In this document: positions 34,615 through 42,809 of the stretch, one piece after another
Position numbering within the stretch: the stretch's first letter is position 1
Layout of the letters: each line of letters begins with the position of its first letter
Assembly (NCBI RefSeq): GCF_002159085.1
Contig: NZ_LZRU01000005.1
Coordinates: 1 to 64,000, forward strand
Reading direction: 5' to 3'
Length of the DNA: 64,000 bases
Source of the DNA: Thermobacillus sp. ZCTH02-B1
Lineage (GTDB): Bacteria > Bacillota > Bacilli > Paenibacillales > Paenibacillaceae
Notes under the pieces: generated by a model
What the model was told of the DNA's origin: nothing
The model's input: only the letters and a program-made list of their open reading frames with translations
The model's database searches: none
Position numbers and translations under genes: made by a program

Positions 34615-35584
34615 TCATGACGCCCCCTTTGGCAGCCGCCTTCCGGATCCTTCTCTCTTCCCGCTTGAGCCGTGCGGCGTCGCGGTCGCGCAGCAGATAG
34701 AACAGGATCGCCGACAGGACGGCCGCGATCACGAACAGGATCATGCTCGCCGCAGCCGCGCGGTTGTACAGATATTGCCCCTTGAACGCCTGCGCGTAGA
34801 TGAACATCGACGCGGTGTAGGTCGCATTGTCCGGACCGCCGTTCTGGAACAACAGCGGAATGTCGAACATTTGCAGACCGCCGATCATCGACGTGATCAG
34901 GATATACAGCATGATCGTCCGGAGGCTCGGAAGCGTAATTTTCGTAAATTGCTGCCATCCGTTGGCTCCGTCGATTTCGGCCGCTTCATACAACGTGGGG
35001 TTGATACCCATGACGCCGGCGATCAGAATCAGCATCGTGTGGCCGTACCACATCCAGTACTGGATGAACGACACGATCCCCCTCGCCGTCCACTTGTCCA
35101 GCAGGAAGTTGATCGGCTCATCCGACCATCCGAGCATCTGGTACAGGCTGTTGACGGGACCCATGGGATAAGCGAACAACGAGCTGAACAGCACGGCGAT
35201 CGTGCCGGCCGTGATCATGTTGGGCATGTAGAACAGAATCTTGAATCCGCCCTGCCCCCGGATTTTGAGTCTCCGGTTGGTGAACCAGGCGGTGAGCAGC
35301 AGCGCGATCCCCAACTGGGGAATGAAGTTGATGATCCAGATGATCGCGGTGTTCAGAAGCGAATTGCGGAACAGATCGTTGTCAAACAGCAGGTTCTTGA
35401 AGTTTTCGAACGGGTCGTCCAGCACGTGGAATTCCTTTGTGGCGACGCCCTTCAAATCGGTAAACCCGATAAATGCCGTGTACAGAATCGGATACAGCGA
35501 AAAAACCAGGAACGCCAATATGAAGGGAAGGCAGAAGAGAAAACCGTACCTGGAGTAGCTGATCGACCGCCGGCGCAAACGCAA
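34607..35584 (-). CDS. Carbohydrate ABC transporter permease (MalF/AraP-like)
   Basis: A 325-residue permease with six helices after a basic N-terminus (RRRSISYSRYGFLFCLPFIL). EAA loop LYEAAEIDGANGWQQFTKIT near residues 210-229. The long C-terminal cytoplasmic extension is rich in Arg/Lys/Glu (KREERRIRKAAAKGG). It is 57 bases after the binding-protein gene and overlaps its partner. Confidence 0.87.
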   Translation of the reverse strand: MRLRRRSISYSRYGFLFCLPFILAFLVFSLYPILYTAFIGFTDLKGVATKEFHVLDDPFENFKNLLFDNDLFRNSLLNTAIIWIINFIPQLGIALLLTAWFTNRRLKIRGQGGFKILFYMPNMITAGTIAVLFSSLFAYPMGPVNSLYQMLGWSDEPINFLLDKWTARGIVSFIQYWMWYGHTMLILIAGVMGINPTLYEAAEIDGANGWQQFTKITLPSLRTIMLYILITSMIGGLQMFDIPLLFQNGGPDNATYTASMFIYAQAFKGQYLYNRAAAASMILFVIAAVLSAILFYLLRDRDAARLKREERRIRKAAAKGGVMNA

Positions 35585-35640
35585 TCACCCCCAATGATGT
35601 AAAGGGGCGGGGGTTGCCCGCCCGCCCCGTTTGGCGCCCG

Positions 35641-37047
35641 TCATTCGCTGTCGATGCCGAGTTCGTCCCTGACCTGATTCTTGAAGTCCGCAATCGCCTG
35701 ATCGCGGCTCTTGTTGCCGGCGGTGTATTCACGAACCTGAGCGCGCCAGATGTCGTTGATCGACTGGTCGTATTGCGTCAGGTTCTTGCCGGAAGCGAAC
35801 TGGTTGGCCGGCACGAACACGTCGAACATGTTCTGTCCGCCGAGGAAATCGAGTTCGCCGTTCGACTTCGCCATGACGACGGAGGATGCGACCGTGTCCT
35901 TCGTGCCGTTTTCGTTCATGAGGCCGTTGGCCCACAGATATTGCAGACCGTTGTCGGACGTGTCCACCGTCACCCACCGGATGAAGTCGGCGACAACTTG
36001 CTTCTTCGCTTCGTCCTTGAGCACTTCCTTGTTCGCGAGCACCCAGGTGCCGCCCCAGAAGAAGCCGACCGGCGGTTCGGTGACGGCCCAGTCACCGGCG
36101 GTGTCAGGCGCATGCTGACCGATGACGTAGTTGATGAGCCATGCCGGACCGAAGAAACCGAACACCGGCTTCGGGCCTTCGCCCCTCATGTCGGCGTACC
36201 AGGCTTCCGTCCAGTCTTGCGTGTCATTGTGGTAGCCGTTGTCCTTCAGACGCTTCGACAGGTCGATGAACTCTTCGCGTTTCGGGTCGATGTACAGCTT
36301 GCCGTCGACGATCCAGCCCTTGTCGGAGCTGTTCTCGATCGAGTGCCAGATGTCGCCGTCGCCGGAGACGATCGCGTAGCCCTTCTGCTTCAGCTTCTCG
36401 GCCGCTTCGAAGAATTTGTCCCAGCCCGGACCGATCTCATTCTTGATGGCGTTCGGATCATCCGTGCCGAACACGTCCTGCGCGATCGAGCGGCGATAGA
36501 TGAACGCGCCGCCGGTCGCCTGATAGCCGAGCGCCTTCAGCTCGCCGTCCTTCGTGCCGATGTCGATCGTGTACTCGGCGATGCCGGCTTCCTTCACCAT
36601 GTCTTCCGTGATGCCGAGGTCGGCGTAGCCGGCCGCAAAGTCGGACATGTCGCCCTGCGTATACTTCAGGACGAACGCCGCTTCGGCCGCGTAGATGTCC
36701 GGAGCGTCCTTGCCGCCGGCCGCCAGCGCCTGGTCAAGCGCCGGTTGGTACGCGTTGTCCGTCGTCGAGATGATCGTCGAATTGAATTCGACGTTCAGAT
36801 CCGGGTTCAGTTCCAGGTATTTCTCCGTCATCTTCGGGATCTCGTCCGTGAACGACCACAGGTTGATCGTGATCTTTTCGCCCGAGCCGCCGGAGCCACC
36901 CGACGAACCGCCCGAGTTGGTCGTCGTCGATGTGTTGCCGCCGTTCGAGCCCGATCCCGCGTTGTTTTCTTTCTTACCCCCTCCACAAGCCGCCAGGAGC
37001 GATGCCAGCATGATGATCGCGGTGATCAGTGCCAGTGTCCGCTTCAT
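35641..37047 (-). CDS. Sugar ABC transporter substrate-binding lipoprotein
   Basis: A 468-residue binding protein. The signal peptide ends in the lipobox SLLAAC (Cys ~21), followed by a Gly/Ser/Asn/Thr-rich linker to about residue 55. The mature domain matches the family-1 carbohydrate binders (NLWSFTDEIPKMTEKYLELN; GGTWVLANKEVLKDE; FIRWVTVD). I start at the ATG at 37047, nine bases after GGAGGAAGG. It is first in a three-gene importer operon with a promoter and CcpA site upstream. Confidence 0.88.
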   Translation of the reverse strand: MKRTLALITAIIMLASLLAACGGGKKENNAGSGSNGGNTSTTTNSGGSSGGSGGSGEKITINLWSFTDEIPKMTEKYLELNPDLNVEFNSTIISTTDNAYQPALDQALAAGGKDAPDIYAAEAAFVLKYTQGDMSDFAAGYADLGITEDMVKEAGIAEYTIDIGTKDGELKALGYQATGGAFIYRRSIAQDVFGTDDPNAIKNEIGPGWDKFFEAAEKLKQKGYAIVSGDGDIWHSIENSSDKGWIVDGKLYIDPKREEFIDLSKRLKDNGYHNDTQDWTEAWYADMRGEGPKPVFGFFGPAWLINYVIGQHAPDTAGDWAVTEPPVGFFWGGTWVLANKEVLKDEAKKQVVADFIRWVTVDTSDNGLQYLWANGLMNENGTKDTVASSVVMAKSNGELDFLGGQNMFDVFVPANQFASGKNLTQYDQSINDIWRAQVREYTAGNKSRDQAIADFKNQVRDELGIDSE

Positions 37048-37100
37048 CTCTTGTGTCCTTCCTCCCTTTTCCATGTGTTTTCTCTTTCTGCATTTCTGGA

Positions 37101-37114
37101 TGTAAACGCAATCA
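37101..37114. promoter_or_regulatory. CcpA cre box at the start of the sugar importer operon
   Basis: TGTAAACGCAATCA matches the cre consensus TGWAANCGNTNWCA in 13 of 14 positions. It begins just downstream of the -10, covering the start point, so bound CcpA should repress transcription when preferred sugars are present. Confidence 0.7.
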
Positions 37115-37115
37115 T

Positions 37116-37144
37116 ATTATAGATCCGGCTTTCCGTGCGGATAA
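37116..37144 (-). promoter_or_regulatory. Promoter of the sugar importer operon
   Basis: On the minus strand TTATCC (37144-37139), 17-base spacer, perfect TATAAT (37121-37116). The leader to the ATG at 37047 is about 65 bases. Confidence 0.65.
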
Positions 37145-37193
37145 GGATGCAGTCGTTGGGTATGTTCCATCTTTTTTTGGTTCTGTCATGTTG

Positions 37194-37229
37194 AAAAAAC
37201 CCCGGTCCGCCGTCCGCGGTCCCGGGGTT
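37194..37229 (-). terminator. Terminator of the BmrCD-like exporter operon
   Basis: AACCCCGG (37229-37222 on the minus strand) pairs with CCGGGGTT (37205-37198) and is followed by a T run (to 37194). It lies 12 bases after the exporter stop. Confidence 0.85.
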
Positions 37230-37240
37230 CCCCTGCATGT

Positions 37241-39355
37241 TCACGTTTTCAGCGGTTCGGCGCCCGCCGCGGAGTCCGCGGCCTGCGCCTCGCCGTGCTG
37301 CGTCCGATACATCTGCCAGTATCTGCCGCGCTGCGCCATCAGCGACTCGTGGTTCCCGCGTTCGACGATGACGCCGCGGTCGAGCACGAGGATGAGATCG
37401 GCGTTCCGGATCGTCGACAGCCGGTGCGCGACGATGAACGTCGTGCGCCCTTTCTTCACGACTTCCAGCGCGTCCTGGATGATCGCCTCCGTCTCCGTGT
37501 CGATGTTCGCCGTCGCCTCGTCCAGGATGAGGATCGCCGGGTCGAACGCCAGCGCGCGGGCGAACGAAATGAGCTGCCGCTGTCCGGCCGACAGCGTGCT
37601 CCCCCGCTCCAGCACCGGCTCGTCGATGCCGCGCGGCAGGGTCCGAAGCATCCGTTCGCCGCCGACCTCGGCCAGCGCCCGCGCGGCCCGCTCCCGCGTA
37701 ATCCGCGGATCGCCCATCGTGATGTTCGACAGGACCGTGCCGGTGAACAGGAACGGATCCTGCAGCACGATGCCCATGTGCGCGCGCAGCGCCTGGCGCG
37801 GAATGTTCCGGATGTCGACGCCGTCGATCGTGATGCTGCCGCTGTCCGGGTCATAGAAGCGGAAGAGCAGGCTCACGATCGAGCTCTTGCCCGAGCCGGT
37901 ATGGCCGACGAGCGCGACCGTCTGCCCCCGCTTCACCGAGAACGAGATGCCCTTCAGCACCGGCTCGCCTTCCTTGTACGAGAACCAGACGTCGCGGAAT
38001 TCGACGTCGCCGCCAAAGCGCGGCCTCCGCTCGTCCGACACGTCCTCGCCCGGCTCGTCGAGCAGGACGAACACCCGCTCCGCCGACACGAGCGCCGTCT
38101 CGAGATTCGGCAGCTGGTTCACGATGTTCACGATCGGGTCGAACAGCCGGTTCAGGTAATCGACGAACGCGTACAGCACGCCGAGCGACACGACCGCCTC
38201 CGGACCCGTCAGCCGCTCCGCGCCGAAATACCAGATCACCGCCACGTAGGCGAGGTTCCGGATGACGCCGACCAGGTTCCAGGAGGTCAGCGAGTTCAGG
38301 GTGAGCAGTTTGTTCTTGTAGACGAAGTTCCGGAGGTTGTACGCTTCGAACTCCTCTTCGATCTTCTTCTCGCGCCGGAACGCCCGGATGACGGACATCC
38401 CCTGGATCGCCTCGTTGATCCGGCCGTTGATTTCGCTCAGCGTCGCGCGGATCACGCGGTTGTACCGCCGGGCGAACCGGCCGTAGATCCAGATCCAGGC
38501 CGCGAGAATCGGCACGATGACGAGGCAGATCGCCGCAAGCCGCGCATCGAGCAGGAACATCGCGAAGAGGATGCCCGCCATGTTCACGCCGCCGGTGAAA
38601 AAGTTCGCCAGCACCGTCACGTACAGCTCGCGGATCGCTTCCGTGTCATTCGTGATGCGGGAGACGATCTTGCCGGCCGGCAGATTGTCGAAGAAGCGGA
38701 CCGGCAGCCGGTTCACCTGGGCGAACACGTCGTTCCGCATCCGGAAGATGATCCGGTTCGCCGCCGCCTGCAGCCAGTAGCGCTGCCCGTACGCGAAGAA
38801 TGCCGACAGCACCGTCAGCCCGAAATAGAACAGGCAGAGCCGCACCATGCCGTCCACCTCGGGACGGTAGAAGCGGAAGATGTCCTCCTCGGTGATCCGT
38901 TCCGCCGGATAGACCGCCGTCCGCCCGTCCTTCCCGATCACGACCCGGCCTTCCGCGTCCACCGAGCGCATGCCGTCGAAGGCAATCGCCTGCGGGATGA
39001 AATAGTAGTCCCTTCCGATCTGCAGAATGCGGACTTCGCCGCCCCGCGCCTCGCCTTCCGCGAAATGGTCGGCCCGCTTGTACAGCCTGCCGCCGTACTC
39101 CACGGTCCAGGCGTCGGGACCGGAAGCTTCGTACCAGGGCTGTTCGATGCCCGAAATGTGCACGTCGATCAGCCGCTTCGCCACGAACGGGCCGGCCAGG
39201 TTCGTGCCGACCGCGACCGCCAGCATGGCAATCGCGATCAGCAGTTGCCATTTGTGCAGCATCGCGTAGCGCACGAGCCGCCGGACCGTCGCGCGCTTGC
39301 CGGCCGACCTGCGGTCGATGTCCAGATCCTGCTGGAAAAAGTCTTCCGCGCTCAT
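37241..39355 (-). CDS. ABC exporter half-transporter, BmrD/YheH-like
   Basis: A 704-residue half-transporter. The ~100 extra residues are an extracytoplasmic insertion (~70-170, from ISGIEQPWYEASGPDAWTVE onward) between the first two helices, a known feature of BmrD/YheH. ATPase motifs: Walker A GHTGSGKSS, Walker B ILILDEATANID with catalytic Glu, H-loop IVAHRLS, signature altered to LSAGQRQ. The ATG overlaps the partner's TGA by four bases. It is the catalytically complete half of a heterodimeric multidrug-type exporter. Confidence 0.88.
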   Translation of the reverse strand: MSAEDFFQQDLDIDRRSAGKRATVRRLVRYAMLHKWQLLIAIAMLAVAVGTNLAGPFVAKRLIDVHISGIEQPWYEASGPDAWTVEYGGRLYKRADHFAEGEARGGEVRILQIGRDYYFIPQAIAFDGMRSVDAEGRVVIGKDGRTAVYPAERITEEDIFRFYRPEVDGMVRLCLFYFGLTVLSAFFAYGQRYWLQAAANRIIFRMRNDVFAQVNRLPVRFFDNLPAGKIVSRITNDTEAIRELYVTVLANFFTGGVNMAGILFAMFLLDARLAAICLVIVPILAAWIWIYGRFARRYNRVIRATLSEINGRINEAIQGMSVIRAFRREKKIEEEFEAYNLRNFVYKNKLLTLNSLTSWNLVGVIRNLAYVAVIWYFGAERLTGPEAVVSLGVLYAFVDYLNRLFDPIVNIVNQLPNLETALVSAERVFVLLDEPGEDVSDERRPRFGGDVEFRDVWFSYKEGEPVLKGISFSVKRGQTVALVGHTGSGKSSIVSLLFRFYDPDSGSITIDGVDIRNIPRQALRAHMGIVLQDPFLFTGTVLSNITMGDPRITRERAARALAEVGGERMLRTLPRGIDEPVLERGSTLSAGQRQLISFARALAFDPAILILDEATANIDTETEAIIQDALEVVKKGRTTFIVAHRLSTIRNADLILVLDRGVIVERGNHESLMAQRGRYWQMYRTQHGEAQAADSAAGAEPLKT

Positions 39356-41136
39356 CCGCGATCACCCGCTTCCAATCCGACGGCCTCTTCCATCTGCTGC
39401 CGTTCGTATTGCTTCTTGTACCAGCCGCCGAGCGCGAGCAGCTCCTCGTGCGTGCCCTCCTCGACGATCCGCCCGTCGTCGAGCACGATGATCCGGTCCG
39501 CGTGCTGGACGGCGGACAGCCGGTGCGTGACGATGATCGTCGTCTTGCCCCTCCGCTCGCGCCGGATGTTCGCGATGATCTCCGCCTCCGTCCGCGCGTC
39601 CACCGCGGACAGCGCGTCGTCGAGCATCAGAATCTCCGGGTCGCGGACGAGCGCCCGCGCGATCGCGACGCGCTGCTTCTGCCCGCCGGACAGCGCGACG
39701 CCCCGCTCGCCGACGAGCGTGTCCAGGCCGTTCGGAAAAAATTCCAGATCCTTCTTCAGCGCGGCCGCCTCGATCGCGCGCCACAGTTCCTCCTCGCCCG
39801 CTTCGTCGCGCGCGAACAGGATGTTGTCGCGCACCGACCGCGAGAACAGGAACTGCTCCTGCGGCACATAGCCGAACCACGACTTGAGCCGGTCGGTCGG
39901 GATCCGCTCGATCGGCACGCCGCCGATCGTAATCTCGCCCTCTCCCGGCGGATATTCGCGCAGGAGCTGCCGGATCAGCGTCGTCTTGCCGGCGCCGGTC
40001 CGCCCGACGACGCCGAGCGTGCCGCCGCGCGGCAGCGTGAGGCTGACGTTCCGCAGGCTGTCGACCGGAGATCCCGGATACCGGAACGTCACGTTCCGGA
40101 AGACGATGTCGCCCGGCTTCTCCGGTGCGTCCGCGGCCTCTCCGGCCTCCGCCGCGTTCGGCACGTCCGGCACGTCCGGCCTGTCGTTCAGCGTCTCGTT
40201 CACCCGGTCGAGCGACGCGTTGCCGCGCTGCATGACGTTGATCATCTCGCCGACCGCGAACATCGGCCAGATCAGCATGCCGAGGTAGACGTTGAAGGTG
40301 ACGAGCCCGCCGATCGTCAGCTCGTTGCGGAAGACGAGCCAGGCGCCGTAGCCGAGCCCGATCAGGTAGCTCGCGCCGACGAAGATGCGGACCGTGGGCT
40401 CGAACAGCGCCTCAATCCGCACGACGGAGAGATTTTTCCGGTACACGTCCTCCGTGACCTCCGCAAACTGACGCTCCGCCGCCCGCTCCTGCACATACGC
40501 GCGGATGACGCGGATGCCGGAGATCGTCTCGAGCACGCGCTCGTTCATGTCGCCGAACGCGTCCTGCGCCGCGGTGAACCGGTCGTGGATCCAGCCGCCG
40601 TACCTGCCGACCAGCACGGCCATGAGCGGCAGCGGCAGCACCGCCGCCAGCGTCAGCTTCCACGAGACGAACACGGTCATCATGACGAGCAGGAGCGCCA
40701 TCCACAGCGTCGAGTCCATCAGCGTCAGCATGCCGAAGCCGGTCGTCAGGCTGACCGCGTTCAGGTCGTTCGTCGCGCGCGCCATCAGGTCGCCCGTGCG
40801 GTTCCGGTTGAAGAACGACGGGGTCATTTTCAGAAAATGCCGCATCAGCCGCGAACGGAGCATCCGCTCCACGACGAACGAGCCGCCGAACAGGTTGTAG
40901 TGCCAGGTGAAGGAAATGAGGTAAATGACGACCGTCATCGCCAGCAGCGCGGCGAGCGTCATCGTCAGGCTGCGCCAGGTCATCGTGCCCTGATAGATCG
41001 CGTCGATCGCGTCCCCGACCATCATCGGCGGCAGCACCTCGATGAGACCGGATACGACCATCAGCGGAAGGGCGATGAGATAGCGTTTTCTTTCCTGTCT
41101 GAAGAACCAGCCGAGTTTTCGAAGCACCGCCAGCAT
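39352..41136 (-). CDS. ABC exporter half-transporter, BmrC/YheI-like
   Basis: A 594-residue half-transporter: six helices (~15-310), a short acidic linker, then the ATPase domain with Walker A GRTGAGKTT, intact signature ALSGGQKQR, and Walker B EILMLDDALSAVD, in which the catalytic Glu is Asp. This degenerate site pairs with the canonical site in the partner gene. The ATG at 41136 follows GAGGGGAG; the same frame stays open upstream to a GTG at 41238, but that stretch contains the leader terminator and is not coding in my reading. The long structured leader suggests antibiotic-inducible attenuation. Confidence 0.87.
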   Translation of the reverse strand: MLAVLRKLGWFFRQERKRYLIALPLMVVSGLIEVLPPMMVGDAIDAIYQGTMTWRSLTMTLAALLAMTVVIYLISFTWHYNLFGGSFVVERMLRSRLMRHFLKMTPSFFNRNRTGDLMARATNDLNAVSLTTGFGMLTLMDSTLWMALLLVMMTVFVSWKLTLAAVLPLPLMAVLVGRYGGWIHDRFTAAQDAFGDMNERVLETISGIRVIRAYVQERAAERQFAEVTEDVYRKNLSVVRIEALFEPTVRIFVGASYLIGLGYGAWLVFRNELTIGGLVTFNVYLGMLIWPMFAVGEMINVMQRGNASLDRVNETLNDRPDVPDVPNAAEAGEAADAPEKPGDIVFRNVTFRYPGSPVDSLRNVSLTLPRGGTLGVVGRTGAGKTTLIRQLLREYPPGEGEITIGGVPIERIPTDRLKSWFGYVPQEQFLFSRSVRDNILFARDEAGEEELWRAIEAAALKKDLEFFPNGLDTLVGERGVALSGGQKQRVAIARALVRDPEILMLDDALSAVDARTEAEIIANIRRERRGKTTIIVTHRLSAVQHADRIIVLDDGRIVEEGTHEELLALGGWYKKQYERQQMEEAVGLEAGDRG

Positions 41137-41164
41137 GCCTGTATCTCCCCTCTGTTGCTTGCCG

Positions 41165-41201
41165 CAAAAACAAAACGCACACCGCAGTAGCCGCGATGTG
41201 C
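41165..41201 (-). terminator. Leader terminator (attenuator) before the BmrCD-like operon
   Basis: On the minus strand GCACATCGC (41201-41193) pairs with GCGGTGTGC (41185-41177) around a short loop, followed by the T-rich GTTTTGTTTTTG. It lies 41-65 bases upstream of the exporter start, inside the transcribed leader. Confidence 0.7.
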
Positions 41202-41234
41202 TCCCGTTGTCCCGATATGGGTGCGCATATGGGT

Positions 41235-41261
41235 GCACGCCGCGCCCCTTCCGCGGCGTGC
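41235..41261 (-). promoter_or_regulatory. Second leader hairpin before the BmrCD-like operon
   Basis: GCACGCCGC (41235-41243) pairs perfectly with GCGGCGTGC (41253-41261). It lies between the end of the leader ORF and the attenuator, where an antiterminator or anti-antiterminator would be expected. Confidence 0.5.
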
Positions 41262-41274
41262 TTCCCCGAACGAT

Positions 41275-41388
41275 TCAACCGGCCGGACGCGGACGGCGGG
41301 CCCGAACCGGCACGAAACAGCCGCGGACAATATGCAGATGGCCTCCGGTTGGCGCAAGGAGGAGGTGTTCCATGCGTTGTCCCTTCAT
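41275..41388 (-). CDS. Leader peptide of the BmrCD-like operon
   Basis: A 37-codon open frame starting MKGQRMEHLLLAPTGG and ending in an Arg/Pro-rich tail, stopping just before the leader hairpins. AAGGAG (41403-41398) precedes the ATG by nine bases. The start codon lies in one arm of a perfect 9-bp inverted repeat (41387-41395 with 41323-41331), so its own translation is probably structure-dependent. The layout parallels bmrB in B. subtilis, a 54-residue leader whose translation controls termination ahead of bmrCD. There is no sequence similarity I can claim; assignment rests on position and architecture. Confidence 0.5.
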   Translation of the reverse strand: MKGQRMEHLLLAPTGGHLHIVRGCFVPVRARRPRPAG

Positions 41389-41395
41389 TGTCCGC
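41323..41395 (-). repeat. Inverted repeat sequestering the leader-peptide start
   Basis: GCGGACAAT (41323-41331) and ATTGTCCGC (41387-41395) form a perfect 9-bp stem. One arm covers the leader ATG. The intervening region also has CCTCCTCC on the RNA, able to pair with an AGGAGG-type ribosome site. Confidence 0.6.
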
Positions 41396-41436
41396 AGCTC
41401 CTTTCCGTACCTTGATTTCGAATCTTTAAAACGTAC

Positions 41437-41464
41437 AGTATCATGACGTTCGAAGAATTGTCAA
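41437..41464 (-). promoter_or_regulatory. Promoter of the BmrCD-like operon
   Basis: On the minus strand a perfect TTGACA (41464-41459), 16-base spacer and GATACT (41442-41437). It would give a ~295-base leader containing the leader ORF and attenuator. Confidence 0.6.
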
Positions 41465-41560
41465 CGGTTTTCAGCGGCCTGGAGGCCCGGGGGCGGTTGG
41501 CAGCGTGCTCCCGCCGGCCGCCTCTCGCGGTCTCGCGCCCGGATCCGGTTCGGCTCCGCC

Positions 41561-41830
41561 TCACACCCGGACGTCCAGATGGGCGCCGATCAGCAGCGCG
41601 GGCGGCATCCCTTCCGCACGCCCGGGAGGGCCCGATCCCTTGAACTTCGCGTAGCTGGCGATCACCAGGCGATGCACGGCTCCCGCGCGGATCGCCCCGC
41701 CGGCTTCACCCCCGGCCGGGCGCGGACTCCCGGCGCCGTCTTCTTCCGCCGGATGCGAATCGGCGGCGTTCCCCCCGGCCCCGCGGGCGGCCGCATGCCC
41801 GGATGCGATCCGCGGTTGTGCGGTTTCCAT
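41561..41830 (-). CDS. Small orphan protein under c-di-GMP riboswitch control
   Basis: An 89-residue protein of unknown family. The N-terminal half is Ala/Gly/Glu/Pro-rich and probably disordered. The C-terminal half is better ordered, with LVIASYAKFKGSG then PPALLIGAHLDVRV. There is no signal peptide, membrane helix or cysteine. AAGGAGG lies nine bases before the ATG (41830) and directly abuts the end of a cyclic-di-GMP-I aptamer, whose own promoter is complete. The gene is therefore expected to be expressed with motility, biofilm or sporulation decisions. No function can be assigned. Confidence 0.65.
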   Translation of the reverse strand: METAQPRIASGHAAARGAGGNAADSHPAEEDGAGSPRPAGGEAGGAIRAGAVHRLVIASYAKFKGSGPPGRAEGMPPALLIGAHLDVRV

Positions 41831-41849
41831 CCCGAGCGCCCTCCTTCCT

Positions 41850-41968
41850 TGTCGGCAGCTGGCTGGCATTCGGCGGACGCCGCCCGAGCGGACGGCCGCT
41901 TCCGCCGATTAGCCCCTGTAGCTTTGCGTCCTTGCGCTTTCGCGCAGGTTGCCCTGATCGCAGGTAGG
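41850..41968 (-). ncRNA. Cyclic-di-GMP-I (GEMM) riboswitch
   Basis: The minus-strand RNA carries the class I core: AGGGCAACC, a stem capped by a GAAA tetraloop (UGCGC-GAAA-GCGCA), then GGACGCAAAGCUACAGGGGC followed by UAA. It is followed by a long third helix (UCGGCGG paired with CCGCCGA) and the 3' receptor segment AUGCCAGCCAGCUGCC. These elements are in the right order and spacing for the aptamer. It ends next to the AAGGAGG of the downstream gene, suggesting translational control. I see no terminator in the expression platform. Confidence 0.85.
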
Positions 41969-41982
41969 ACTTGCGCACCTCA

Positions 41983-42011
41983 AGTATAGGTAATTAATCC
42001 TAGATCGTCAA
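41983..42011 (-). promoter_or_regulatory. Sigma-A promoter of the riboswitch transcript
   Basis: On the minus strand TTGACG (42011-42006), 17-base spacer, TATACT (41988-41983). The start near 41976 is a few bases before the aptamer. Confidence 0.75.
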
Positions 42012-42032
42012 TGTCGGGATGAGACCCGTTCC

Positions 42033-42656
42033 TTAGGCCAGCAGCCACCGCAGCCGCTCCGCGAGCAGCGCCTGAAACCGCGGATCGAGCAGTGCCTCGC
42101 GCGCGTGGGCGGGCGTCAGGCAGCACACCCTGCCCCGCCCGCACGCATGCTCCCAGCCGGCCATCGATTCGCCGGCCGCCGAACGCGACCGGAGGAACAC
42201 GTTCGTCCCCGCCTCGTCGACCTCGACAAAGTAATGTTCGTCGTACAGCGTCATCACCTCGGCGCCGTCCGACGCGCGGACATACGTGACCTCGCCCATC
42301 GGCGGATGGTGCAGGAACCGGCCGCGCAGCATCTTCACGTAGGCGCCGTCCCGGTCGTAGCCGGCCGTTCCCGTGTGCCAGGCCAGCCAGCGCCCGCCGC
42401 CTTCCACATACCGGACAATCGCCTCTTCGATCTCCGGGGTCATCCACGGCACAAACGGCTCGTCCGGCGCGTTCAGCGGATTCTGCTTGAACAGCACGAC
42501 CGCGTCCGGCCCTTCCGACAGCCGGTCCTTCAGTTCGCCGTGCTCCACGTAGGCGAGCGCGATGCCGCCGGCCGCCTCCGCCGCTTTGTCCAGCGCTTCC
42601 CGGATCATGTCTTCCGCGTGCCAATAGTCGCCGACCAGGGCCACCACCTGTTTCAT
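42033..42656 (-). CDS. ThuA-like protein
   Basis: A 207-residue class I glutamine-amidotransferase-like protein of the ThuA family. Landmarks are VALVGDYWHAED at the start, PDAVVLFKQNPLN (~50-62), VRYVEGGGRWLAWHTGTAGY (~82-101), GRFLHHPPMGEV (~112) and TPAHAREALLDP near the end. ThuA proteins are associated with trehalose or other disaccharide use, but no catalytic triad Cys is present and the reaction is unknown. The ATG at 42656 has GAGGAGGAA upstream. It is 153 bases downstream of an AraC regulator on the same strand and near a GH9 gene, so a sugar-catabolic role fits. Confidence 0.82.
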   Translation of the reverse strand: MKQVVALVGDYWHAEDMIREALDKAAEAAGGIALAYVEHGELKDRLSEGPDAVVLFKQNPLNAPDEPFVPWMTPEIEEAIVRYVEGGGRWLAWHTGTAGYDRDGAYVKMLRGRFLHHPPMGEVTYVRASDGAEVMTLYDEHYFVEVDEAGTNVFLRSRSAAGESMAGWEHACGRGRVCCLTPAHAREALLDPRFQALLAERLRWLLA

Positions 42657-42809
42657 GCTCCGATTCCTCCTCGTGCAGATTGCCGGCTCCCCGGATGGGA
42701 AGCCCGTTGCCTCGAGCCGTACTCCCGCCGATGGTGCTGCAGGGTCGCCGGCTGCATGCCATGCGACGCTTTCCGCGGCCGCCTCCCGTCGCGTCAGCGT
42801 CTCTCCATC

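Noticed and set aside
41137..41238. In-frame 34-codon N-terminal extension of the BmrC-like protein from a GTG at 41238
   Set aside because: It would translate through the leader terminator, is Cys/Arg-rich and unlike the family N-terminus; the ATG at 41136 has GAGGGGAG.
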